NCBI RefSeq assembly: GCF_013778305.1
Contig: NZ_JACEIC010000002.1
Span: forward strand, 1,429,708 to 1,493,707
Length of the DNA: 64,000 nucleotides
Source of the DNA: Nocardioides agri
Lineage (GTDB): Bacteria > Actinomycetota > Actinomycetes > Propionibacteriales > Nocardioidaceae
Direction of reading: 5' to 3'
Position 1 is the first letter of the stretch. Each line of letters starts with the position of its first letter. Below the pieces are notes generated by a model. It was not told the origin of the DNA and made no database searches. It saw only the letters and a list, made by a program, of their open reading frames with translations. This document shows positions 8,450-15,562 of this stretch, piece by piece. Made by a program: the position numbers and the translations under genes.

Positions 8450-9445
8450 TCACGCCTGGGTCGCGACGCGGTCCTCGAGGAGGGCGGAGTCGAGGTCGCC
8501 GGTGTGGCCGCGGCGGTGGGCGTCGCGGCCGAGCACGAACACGTAGGCGAAGAACACGGCCTCGGCCAGGATGCCGATGCCGATCCGCGCCCAGGTGGGC
8601 AGGGGCGAGGGCGTCACGAACGCCTCGATCAGGCCGCTGACGAGGAGCACCACCACGAGGCCGAGCGCGACCGTGCCCGCCGTCCGGCCCTCGCGGGCCA
8701 GCGACTGGGCCCGGGTCAGCGGCCCCGGCTCGACCCACGACCAGAAGAGGTTGAGCGCGACGCCGGCGGCGACGAAGACGGCCGTCAGCTCGAGCAGGCC
8801 GTGCGGGAGGATCAGCCCGAAGAAGTGCGCACCGTGGTCGTGGCGGATCATGATCGAGCCGATGACCGCCAGGTTCGCGACGTTCTGGAAGAGCAGGTAG
8901 ATCACCGGCAGGCCGAGCACGCCGAGCGCGAGGCAGAGGGCGGCCACCCACGCGTTGTTGACCCAGACCTGGGCGGCGAAGTGGCTGGCGGCGTACTCGC
9001 TGTAGTAGTCCTCGAAGTCGTGCTCGACGAGCTGCCGGACCTCGGTCTGCGAGAGCAGGCTCTGCTCGGCGGCGGGGTGGTCGAGCAGCCACCAGATCAT
9101 CACCGCGGTGACGACGACGTTGGCGACGAGCGTGCCGATCCACCACCAGCGCAGCCGGTAGAGCGCCGCCGGGAACCGGTCGGTGAAGAACCGTCGCACG
9201 CCGCGCCAGGTGCTCGTGCGGGTGCCGGACGCCCGGCTGCGGGCGCGGGAGAGCAGCGAGGACAGGTAGGCGACGACGGTCGCATCCGGGGCGGAGGTGC
9301 GGACGACGGACAGGTGGGTGGCGACCTGCTGGTAGCGCTCGACCAGCTCGTCGGAGTCGGCTCCGGAGAGCTGCCTCCTGCGCGTGAGCTCCTCGAGCCG
9401 TCGCCACTCGCCCAGGTGGGCGGCGACGTAGGCGTCGAGGTCCAT
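8450..9445 (-). CDS. Stage II sporulation protein M family membrane protein
   Basis: The 331-residue protein matches the SpoIIM fold: a soluble N-terminal helical region (MDLDAYVAAHLGEWRRLEELTRR), then several membrane segments. A conserved loop HDHGAHFFGLILPHGLLELTAVFVA lies among them. In non-sporulating actinobacteria this family has no sporulation role and usually lies beside RDD, DUF58 and MoxR genes, as here. Its ATG at 9445 is 7 nt after a -10 hexamer TAGGCT (plus 9453-9458), consistent with a leaderless mRNA. It is divergent from the RDD gene with only 31 nt between start codons. Confidence 0.85.
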   Translation of the reverse strand: MDLDAYVAAHLGEWRRLEELTRRRQLSGADSDELVERYQQVATHLSVVRTSAPDATVVAYLSSLLSRARSRASGTRTSTWRGVRRFFTDRFPAALYRLRWWWIGTLVANVVVTAVMIWWLLDHPAAEQSLLSQTEVRQLVEHDFEDYYSEYAASHFAAQVWVNNAWVAALCLALGVLGLPVIYLLFQNVANLAVIGSIMIRHDHGAHFFGLILPHGLLELTAVFVAAGVALNLFWSWVEPGPLTRAQSLAREGRTAGTVALGLVVVLLVSGLIEAFVTPSPLPTWARIGIGILAEAVFFAYVFVLGRDAHRRGHTGDLDSALLEDRVATQA

Positions 9446-9452
9446 GACCGGC

Positions 9453-9470
9453 AGCCTAGAGCCCTACGCT
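9453..9470. promoter_or_regulatory. Back-to-back -10 elements of the divergent SpoIIM and RDD genes
   Basis: The minus-strand hexamer TAGGCT occupies 9453-9458 and the plus-strand hexamer TACGCT occupies 9465-9470; six bases separate them. Each lies 6-7 nt from its own start codon (9445 minus, 9477 plus). The -35 region of each promoter therefore falls inside or beyond the other gene's start, so the polymerases probably exclude each other. Confidence 0.6.
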
Positions 9471-9476
9471 GGGTCC

Positions 9477-10286
9477 GTGGCGACAGCCGAGTACGCGACG
9501 CTCACGACCGACGACCTCGTCACCGGGGAGGCCGTCGCCCTCGACCTGCCGCCCGCCGGGCTCGGGATCCGGATGGCGTCGGGGCTGCTCGACGTCGTCG
9601 TGACGTTGACCCTGCTGATCGGCCTCATGATCGGGCTGATCGTCGCGGCCGCCCGCACCGACGAGGCGCTGACGGCCGTCGCGAGCCTGGCGGCCGTCAT
9701 CCTGGCGCTGCTCGTCTACCCGACGGCCATGGAGACCCTCACCCGCGGCCGCTCGCTCGGCAAGCTCGCGTTCGGGCTGCGCGCCGTGCGCGACGACGCC
9801 GGTCCGATCTCCTTCCAGCACGCCTTCGTCCGGGCGCTGGTCGGCGTGGTCGAGATCTACGTCTTCTTCGGCGGGCCGGCGTTCTTCGCGGCCCTGCTGA
9901 GCTCGCGCGGCAAGCGCCTCGGCGACTACGCGGCGGGCACCTACGTCGTGCGCGAGCGGGTCCGGCTCTCGCTGCCGCCCCCGGCGGCGATGCCGCCCCA
10001 GCTGGCCGGGTGGGCGGGGGGCGCCGACATGACCGCGCTGCCGACCGGGCTGGCGCTCGCCGTACGCCAGTTCCTGGGCCGGCTGCCGCAGCTCGACCCG
10101 GCGTCGCGGGCCACCATCGGGCACCGGCTCGCGACCGCCGTCAGCGAGCACGTGGCGCCGCCGCCGCCGGCGGGCACGCCGCCGGAGGCGTTCCTCGCCG
10201 CGGTGGTCGCCGCGCGCCGCGATCGGGACGCCGCGCGGCTCGCCCGGGAGGCCGAGCTGCGTCGCCGGCTGGCCGCCCGGAGCTGA
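9477..10286 (+). CDS. RDD family membrane protein
   Basis: The 269-residue protein carries the RDD domain. GIRMASGLLDVVVTLTLL has the Arg/Asp pair of the first helix, followed by LTRGRSLGKLAFGLRAVRDDAG and SSRGKRLGDYAAGTYVV, the usual RDD signatures. A cytoplasmic C-terminal helical tail of about 90 residues is rich in Arg and Ala. The start is placed at GTG 9477 because TACGCT at 9465-9470 is 6 nt upstream; the ATG at 9444 lies upstream of that promoter and overlaps the divergent start. RDD proteins are transport-like membrane proteins of uncertain substrate. Pairing with SpoIIM and MoxR/DUF58 is common in this phylum. Confidence 0.82.
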   Translation: MATAEYATLTTDDLVTGEAVALDLPPAGLGIRMASGLLDVVVTLTLLIGLMIGLIVAAARTDEALTAVASLAAVILALLVYPTAMETLTRGRSLGKLAFGLRAVRDDAGPISFQHAFVRALVGVVEIYVFFGGPAFFAALLSSRGKRLGDYAAGTYVVRERVRLSLPPPAAMPPQLAGWAGGADMTALPTGLALAVRQFLGRLPQLDPASRATIGHRLATAVSEHVAPPPPAGTPPEAFLAAVVAARRDRDAARLAREAELRRRLAARS

Positions 10287-10305
10287 TCCGCACCCACCGG
10301 CAGGC

Positions 10306-10321
10306 ACAGGTCTAGACCGCT
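10306..10321. promoter_or_regulatory. DasR/NagR-type (dre-like) palindrome
   Basis: The sequence ACAGGTCTAGACCGCT matches the Streptomyces DasR consensus ACTGGTCTAGACCACT at 14 of 16 positions, including the perfect core GGTCTAGACC. It lies 20 nt after the RDD gene and about 330 nt before the binding-protein gene. A DasR-family regulator is encoded at 51928-52647 in this window. Confidence 0.55.
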
Positions 10322-10495
10322 GAACTCACGATCCGGTGGCCCGGACACGGTCTCCCGGGCGTTTCTCCGGCCCAGATCACGCTCGGCCGGACGGTCTGCG
10401 GCGGCTATCGGTGGTGCAGACCGCGGGTCACATCCCGGAAACAAACCCGCAGATGTTGCGGCGCTCACAGTGCCGATCTCGCTATCATCCGGCGG

Positions 10496-10509
10496 TGGGA
10501 GCGTTCCCA
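10496..10509. promoter_or_regulatory. CebR-like LacI-family operator, copy 1
   Basis: TGGGAGCGTTCCCA differs at one base from the perfect CebR palindrome TGGGAGCGCTCCCA known from Streptomyces. An identical copy lies at 15547-15560 before the LacI gene. Copy 1 sits just downstream of a possible -10 TATCAT (10483-10488), where a bound repressor would block initiation of the transporter operon. Confidence 0.82.
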
Positions 10510-10655
10510 TTGAAATGTGACCCACGTTACGGAACCGTTATCTGCTGTCCTTGACGGGCGAGCACGTAAACGTTTGCATCGTGGTCTGACGGAGCGGGTT
10601 ACCAAGGCGCGCGGACCTACACGGACCTGCTGACAACCCAGAGAGGAATTCGCGA

Positions 10656-12041
10656 ATGCGATCACGCAACACGCGTCGGGGAGCGGCAGCGGCTGCTGTT
10701 CTCCTGAGCGCAGGACTGGTCCTCGCCGGCTGTGGCGGCGACGACGACGAGGGCGGCTCGGCCGGCGGCACGTCCCCCGGTGAGGGCAAGGCCGAGTGCA
10801 AGGACCTGACTCAGTTCGGCGACCTCAGCGGCAAGGAGGTCAGCCTCTACACCTCGATCGTGGCTCCGGAGGACAAGCCCTACAAGGACTCCTTCAAGCT
10901 GTTCGAGGACTGCACCGGCGCGAGCGTCGCCTACGAGGGCTCCAAGGAGTTCGAGGCCCAGCTCGTCGTCCGGGTCAAGAGCGGCAACCCGCCGGACGTG
11001 GCGTTCATCCCGCAGCCCGGCCTGCTGCAGACCCTGGTCAAGGACACCGGCAAGGTCGTCGAGGCGCCCCAGTCGGTCTCGGACAACGTGGACGAGTTCT
11101 ACGGCGAGGACTGGAAGAAGTACGGCACCGTCGACGGCACGTTCTACGCCCCGCCGCTGACCGCCAACGTGAAGTCCTTCGTCTGGTACTCCCCGAAGAT
11201 GTTCCAGGAGAACGGGTGGGACATCCCGACCACCTGGGACGACATGCTGGCGCTCTCCGACAAGATCGCGGCCACCGGCATCAAGCCGTGGTGCGCGGGC
11301 ATCGAGTCCGGTGAGGCCACCGGTTGGCCGGCCACCGACTGGCTCGAGGACGTGCTCCTGCGCACGGCCGGTGCCGACGTCTACGACCAGTGGGTCGCCC
11401 ACGAGATCCCGTTCAACGACCCGGCGGTCGTCGAGGGCCTCGACACCGTCGGCAACATCCTCAAGAACGACAAGTACGTCAACGGCGGCATCGGTGACGT
11501 GAAGTCGATCGCGACGGAGCCCTTCCAGGAGGCCGGCTACCCGATCGCCGACGGTGAGTGCGCGATGCACCGCCAGGCGAGCTTCTACGCCGCCAACTGG
11601 AAGGAGAAGGACCCGAACCTCGAGATCGGTGAGGACAAGGACGTCTTCGCGTTCTACCTCCCGCCGATCGGCGAGGAGTTCGGCAACCCGGTCCTCGGTG
11701 GTGGCGAGTTCGTCGCCGCGTTCTCCGACGCTCCTGAGGTGCAGGCCTTCCAGACCTACATCTCCGGTGGCGAGTGGGTGAACGAGAAGGGCAAGGCCAC
11801 CCCCAACGGTGGCTTCGTCTCGGCGAACAAGAACCTCGACATCGCCAACGTCGCGAGCCCGATCGACAAGCTCTCGACCGAGATCCTCCAGGACCCGGAC
11901 GCCACGTTCCGGTTCGACGGCTCCGACCTGATGCCGGGCGCCGTGGGCGCCGGGTCGTTCTGGAAGGAGATGACCGCGTGGATCGCAGAGGACCAGAGCA
12001 CGCAGGACACGCTCGACAACATCGAGTCGTCCTGGCCGTGA
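10656..12041 (+). CDS. Sugar-binding lipoprotein of a CUT1 ABC transporter (AglE-like)
   Basis: This 461-residue extracytoplasmic binding protein has a lipoprotein signal: basic N-terminus, hydrophobic core and lipobox LAGC near residues 23-26, then an acidic/Gly-rich linker. The mature part resembles the alpha-glucoside-binding protein AglE of rhizobia. Shared features are PPDVAFIPQPGLL, VKSFVWYSP, KPWCAGIESGEATGWPATDW, GNPVLGGGEF and TFRFDGSDLMPG. RBS GAGAGGA is 8 nt before the ATG. It heads an operon with two permeases; no ATPase is encoded here, so a shared MsiK-type ATPase elsewhere is likely. The CebR-like operator and GH1 gene suggest a beta-glucoside, whereas the protein family suggests an alpha-glucoside. 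Confidence 0.88.
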   Translation: MRSRNTRRGAAAAAVLLSAGLVLAGCGGDDDEGGSAGGTSPGEGKAECKDLTQFGDLSGKEVSLYTSIVAPEDKPYKDSFKLFEDCTGASVAYEGSKEFEAQLVVRVKSGNPPDVAFIPQPGLLQTLVKDTGKVVEAPQSVSDNVDEFYGEDWKKYGTVDGTFYAPPLTANVKSFVWYSPKMFQENGWDIPTTWDDMLALSDKIAATGIKPWCAGIESGEATGWPATDWLEDVLLRTAGADVYDQWVAHEIPFNDPAVVEGLDTVGNILKNDKYVNGGIGDVKSIATEPFQEAGYPIADGECAMHRQASFYAANWKEKDPNLEIGEDKDVFAFYLPPIGEEFGNPVLGGGEFVAAFSDAPEVQAFQTYISGGEWVNEKGKATPNGGFVSANKNLDIANVASPIDKLSTEILQDPDATFRFDGSDLMPGAVGAGSFWKEMTAWIAEDQSTQDTLDNIESSWP

Positions 12042-12062
12042 TCTGCCCCTAGTTGAGGCCGT

Positions 12063-12159
12063 CGGCCGGCCGGTCCCTGACCGGCCGGCCGGCACCGCAC
12101 CACCCGCGCCGGGCCGCGCGGGGCCCGTCCGAGGGATGGACGGGAGCCGCGCGGCCCGG
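12063..12159 (+). repeat. Two strong hairpins between binding-protein and permease genes
   Basis: The 188-nt gap 12042-12229 holds no gene but two stable stems. The first pairs 12063-12074 with 12080-12091 (12 perfect bp, 5-nt loop). The second pairs 12109-12121 with 12147-12159 (13 bp) and continues with 12124-12130 against 12138-12144 (7 bp), with a 7-nt loop. No T-run follows either stem. Such structures after a binding-protein gene often protect its mRNA or attenuate read-through, giving more binding protein than permease. Confidence 0.7.
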
Positions 12160-12229
12160 CAGCATCCTCCTCGTCCACCCGGCCGCGTGAGCCGCCGCTC
12201 CGCCGCCCGAGCCAACGGGAGTGCCCTGC

Positions 12230-13192
12230 ATGACCACTGGTGAGAAGTTCGCCCAGATGTTCATCGCGATCGCGCTGTTCTTCGGCGTCGTCGCGGTGAT
12301 CCTCCTGCTGACCCAACGCCTGCGCTCCCGGCGCGGCGAGCTGATCCAGTCGGCCGCCTTCGTGCTGCCCGCGATCCTGCTGATCTGCATCGGCCTGCTC
12401 TATCCCGCGCTCTCCACGATCAAGCAGTCCTTCGGCAACGCCGCGGGCACCGAGAACGTCGGGTTCGAGAACTACAAGCACATCTTCACCGACGAGGCCC
12501 TGGTCCGGGTGCTGCTCAACACCGCCGCCTGGGTCGTGATCGTGCCGACCGCCTCGACCGTGATCGGCCTGGTCTACGCCGTGCTCATCGACCGGTCCCG
12601 GTTCGAGAAGTTCGCGAAGGCCCTGATCTTCCTGCCGATGGCGATCTCGCTCGTCGGCGCCTCGATCATCTGGAAGTTCGTCTACGAGTACCAGTCGACC
12701 GAGAACGCCCAGACCGGCATCGCCAACGCCGTCTTGAAGTTCTTCGGCTTCGACACCTACCGCTTCCTGCTGAACCAGCCCTGGAACACGCTGTTCCTGA
12801 TCGTCATCATGATCTGGGTCCAGGCGGGCTTCGCGATGACGCTGCTCTCCGCCTCGATCAAGGCGATCCCCGACGACATCGTCGAGGCCGCTCGGCTCGA
12901 CGGGGTGGGCGGGTTCAAGCTCTTCCGCTACATCACCGTGCCGAGCATCCGACCCTCGCTCATCGTGGTGCTCACGACGATCAGCATCACGACGCTGAAG
13001 GCGTTCGACATCGTCCGCACCACCACGGGCGGCAACTTCGACACGAGCGTGCTCGCCTACGAGTTCTACGTGCAGAGCTTCCGCTCGTTCGACCAGGGAC
13101 TCGGCGCCGCGCTGGCCGTGCTGATCTTCATCCTGGTGTTGCCGATCGTCATCTACAACGTCCGTCAGATGCGCAAGCTGGAGGCACGATGA
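12230..13192 (+). CDS. CUT1 sugar ABC transporter permease 1 (AglF-like)
   Basis: The 320-residue inner-membrane permease has about seven hydrophobic segments. The EAA loop EAARLDGVGGFKLFRYITVP couples to the ATPase. An N-terminal extra segment (KFAQMFIAIALFFGVVAVILLL) precedes the usual FVLPAILLICIGLLYPA helix, as in AglF-type permeases. ATG 12230 is chosen; GGGA lies about 12 nt upstream, and the alternative GTG at 12221 has no better site. It overlaps the next permease by 4 nt (ATGA at 13189-13192). With the second permease it forms the heterodimeric channel for the sugar delivered by the lipoprotein. Confidence 0.9.
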   Translation: MTTGEKFAQMFIAIALFFGVVAVILLLTQRLRSRRGELIQSAAFVLPAILLICIGLLYPALSTIKQSFGNAAGTENVGFENYKHIFTDEALVRVLLNTAAWVVIVPTASTVIGLVYAVLIDRSRFEKFAKALIFLPMAISLVGASIIWKFVYEYQSTENAQTGIANAVLKFFGFDTYRFLLNQPWNTLFLIVIMIWVQAGFAMTLLSASIKAIPDDIVEAARLDGVGGFKLFRYITVPSIRPSLIVVLTTISITTLKAFDIVRTTTGGNFDTSVLAYEFYVQSFRSFDQGLGAALAVLIFILVLPIVIYNVRQMRKLEAR

Positions 13193-14115
13193 CCACCACA
13201 GGTGCCCAGGAGATCTCGGTCCAGGAGGCCTACGAGCAGGAGCCGGTCGCCAGCTCCGCCCGCCGCGCCCTGTCCTCGCCGTGGGCGTCGCTCGCCGCGA
13301 TCGTCATCGCCGTGCTGTGGACGATCCCGACGATCGGCCTCTTCATCACGTCGTTCCGTCCGGCCGCCGACATCGCCGACAGCGGCTGGTGGACGGTCTT
13401 CACCAACCCGAGCTTCACCCTCGACAACTACGACGAGGTGCTCAACGGCGACACCGCCCTGTCGACGTACTTCGTCAACTCGATCGTCATCACGATCCCC
13501 TCGGTGCTGATCCCGGTGAGCATCGCGGTGATGGCGGCCTACGCGTTCGCCTGGATGAAGTTCCCCGGACGCGACCTGATCTTCGTGGGGGTCTTCGCCC
13601 TCCAGATCGTGCCGATCCAGGTGACGATGATCCCGCTGCTCTCCCTCTACGTCGACCGCGGCCTGGCCGGTGGCGACGCACCGGGCGGCGGCTTCTACAC
13701 CGTCTGGCTGTCGCACTCGATGTTCGCGCTGCCGCTGGCGATCTACCTGATGCACAACTTCATGCGGCAGGTGCCGGGCGAGCTGGTCGAGTCGGCCCGC
13801 GTCGACGGCGCCGGCCACGTGCAGATCTTCAGCCGGATCATGCTCCCGCTGATGGTGCCCGCGATCGCGGCGTTCGCGATCTTCCAGTTCCTGTGGGTCT
13901 GGAACGACCTGCTGGTCGCCCTGGTCTTCGCCGGCGGCAACCCGGACGTGTCCCCGCTGACCGTCCGGCTCGCCGAGCTCTCCGGCACGCGCGGCCAGGC
14001 GTGGTACCTGCTCTCGGCCGGTGCGTTCGTCTCGCTGGTGGTCCCGCTGATCGTCTTCCTGTCGCTCCAGCGCTACTTCGTGCGTGGGCTGCTGGCCGGC
14101 AGCGTGAAGGGCTGA
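13189..14115 (+). CDS. CUT1 sugar ABC transporter permease 2 (AglG-like)
   Basis: This 308-residue permease is the partner of the preceding one. It has a cytoplasmic N-terminus of about 35 residues, then the helix SLAAIVIAVLWTIPTIGLFITSFRP and the periplasmic SGWWTVFTNPSFTLDNY typical of the MalG/AglG group. The EAA-like loop is ESARVDGAGHVQIFSRIMLPLMVP. The start overlaps the first permease stop (ATGA), so the two are made together. The beta-glucosidase gene converges from the other strand 20 nt after the stop. Confidence 0.9.
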   Translation: MTTTGAQEISVQEAYEQEPVASSARRALSSPWASLAAIVIAVLWTIPTIGLFITSFRPAADIADSGWWTVFTNPSFTLDNYDEVLNGDTALSTYFVNSIVITIPSVLIPVSIAVMAAYAFAWMKFPGRDLIFVGVFALQIVPIQVTMIPLLSLYVDRGLAGGDAPGGGFYTVWLSHSMFALPLAIYLMHNFMRQVPGELVESARVDGAGHVQIFSRIMLPLMVPAIAAFAIFQFLWVWNDLLVALVFAGGNPDVSPLTVRLAELSGTRGQAWYLLSAGAFVSLVVPLIVFLSLQRYFVRGLLAGSVKG

Positions 14116-14135
14116 CCGGCCGGCAGGCCAGGCGA

Positions 14136-15515
14136 TCAGGACCCAGTGGAGCCGATGTGCTCGACGAGCCAGTGGTAGGACGCCTTGGGGGTCCGGGTGA
14201 GGTCCTCCGGGTCGATGTGCACGATCCCGAAGGTCTTCGTGTAGCCCTCGGCCCACTCGAAGTTGTCCAGCAGCGTCCAGACGAAGTAGGCGCGGACGTC
14301 GGCGCCGGCCTTGCGGGCGGCCTCGGTGGCGGCGATGTGGTCGCGGAGGTAGTCGATCCGGTCCTGGTCGTCGACCATCGGGCGCCCGTCGGGGCCGTCG
14401 ACGAACGTGTCGTCGACGCACGCGGCGCCGTTCTCGGAGACGATGATCGGCAGGCCCGTCCGCTCGTGGGTCTGCACCAGGATCGCCTCGAGGCCGGAGG
14501 CGTCGGTCTCCCAGCCGATGTCGGTCCGGGGCTCGCGGACGACGAAGGAGATCGGCGAGACGCCCGGGTAGGCCTCGATCTCGGTGTGCACGGGCACGTC
14601 GGGGTCGGCCGGCGTCGGCCGGAACGGCGTGTAGTAGTTGACGCCGATCCAGTCGGCGGAGCCCTTCACGAGCGCCAGGTCGCCGTCGCGGACCAGCGTC
14701 GGATCGGCGAGCACCGGGGCGACCCGCAGCAGCTCGTCGTCGTAGGCGCCGTGGGCCAGCGGCCCGGTCCAGATCCGGTTCCGCACCGCGTCGAGCTCGG
14801 CCGCAGCCTGCTCGGCCTCGGGCGTCTCGGGCCAGAACGGCGCGAGGTTGTGCACGATGCCGAGGTCGGTCACGCCCGCCTCGTGCAGCCGCGCCGCCGC
14901 CAGGCCGTGGCCGAGGTTGAGGTGGTGGGCGGCCCGGTTGCCGGCGTCGCCCTCGCGGCGACCCGGCGCGTGGATGCCGGCGGAGTAGCCCAGGTACGCC
15001 GCGCACCACGGCTCGTTGTGCGTGGCCCAGACCTTCACCCGGTCACCGAGCCGCTCGTGCACGACCATGGCGTAGTCGGCGAACGCCTCCGCCGTGTCGC
15101 GGTTGAGCCAGCCGTCGCGGTCCTCGAGGGCCTGCGGCAGGTCCCAGTGGTAGAGCGTGGCCGTGGGGCGGACGCCTCGCGCCAGCGCCGCGTCGACCAG
15201 GCGGTCGTAGTAGTCCAGACCGCGGGTCTCGACCGCGCCGGTGCCAGCAGGGATGATCCGCGGCCAGGCGATGGAGAAGCGGTACCAGCTGCCCGCCCCG
15301 AGGCCCGCCACCAGGTCGAGGTCCTCGGCGTAGCGGTGGTAGGAGTCGCACGCGACCGAGCCGTCCCGGCCGTCCCTGGTGGCGCCGGGCCGCGCGGCGA
15401 AGGTGTCCCAGACAGAGGGCCCGCGACCGTCCTCGGTGCTGGCCCCCTCGATCTGGTACGCCGCGGTGGCGGTGCCGAGCTGGAGCGTGGATCCGTCGGG
15501 AAGGTGCGAGGTCAT
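14136..15515 (-). CDS. GH1 family beta-glucosidase
   Basis: The 459-residue enzyme is a full-length glycoside hydrolase family 1 protein with no signal peptide, so it acts in the cytoplasm on imported glucosides. The acid/base is Glu168 in THNEPW and the nucleophile is Glu361 in VSENGAA. Other family motifs are ATAAYQIEGA near the N-terminus, YRFSIAWPRI, and LDNFEWAEGYTKTFGI near the end. The ATG at 15515 lies 7 nt from a -10 hexamer TACGGT (plus 15523-15528), so the mRNA may be leaderless. The CebR-like operator at 15547-15560 lies about 20 bp upstream of that hexamer and likely controls it together with the divergent LacI gene. Confidence 0.93.
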   Translation of the reverse strand: MTSHLPDGSTLQLGTATAAYQIEGASTEDGRGPSVWDTFAARPGATRDGRDGSVACDSYHRYAEDLDLVAGLGAGSWYRFSIAWPRIIPAGTGAVETRGLDYYDRLVDAALARGVRPTATLYHWDLPQALEDRDGWLNRDTAEAFADYAMVVHERLGDRVKVWATHNEPWCAAYLGYSAGIHAPGRREGDAGNRAAHHLNLGHGLAAARLHEAGVTDLGIVHNLAPFWPETPEAEQAAAELDAVRNRIWTGPLAHGAYDDELLRVAPVLADPTLVRDGDLALVKGSADWIGVNYYTPFRPTPADPDVPVHTEIEAYPGVSPISFVVREPRTDIGWETDASGLEAILVQTHERTGLPIIVSENGAACVDDTFVDGPDGRPMVDDQDRIDYLRDHIAATEAARKAGADVRAYFVWTLLDNFEWAEGYTKTFGIVHIDPEDLTRTPKASYHWLVEHIGSTGS

Positions 15516-15546
15516 GGGCACCACCGTAGTGGTTTTCCGCAGGCAG

Positions 15547-15560
15547 TGGGAGCGTTCCCA
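15547..15560. promoter_or_regulatory. CebR-like LacI-family operator, copy 2
   Basis: This is an exact second copy of TGGGAGCGTTCCCA. It lies 2 nt before the GTG of the LacI gene and 31 nt upstream of the beta-glucosidase ATG, so binding there could repress both divergent genes. Matching sites at the transporter and at the regulator define a small local regulon. Confidence 0.85.
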
Positions 15561-15562
15561 CC

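Larger units (their letters stand above)
10287..10655 (+). promoter_or_regulatory. Upstream control region of the glucoside ABC transporter
   Basis: This 369-nt stretch has no gene. From left to right it holds a DasR-like palindrome (10306-10321) and an 8-bp inverted repeat CGGTCTGC/GCAGACCG (10392-10399 and 10416-10423). Next come a possible -10 TATCAT (10483-10488) and a CebR-like operator (10496-10509). A second LacI-type palindrome GTAAACGTTTGC lies at 10566-10577, and a strong ribosome-binding sequence GAGAGGA at 10641-10647. If the -10 is correct, transcription starts near the operator and leaves a leader of about 160 nt. Confidence 0.55.

Noticed and set aside
9444-9446. ATG start 9444 for the RDD gene
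   Set aside because: It lies upstream of the predicted transcription start and overlaps the divergent ATG; GTG 9477 has the correct spacing to TACGCT.
10392-10423. CGGTCTGC/GCAGACCG inverted repeat as terminator of the RDD gene
   Set aside because: The 8-bp stem has a 16-nt loop and no U-run, too weak to call a terminator.
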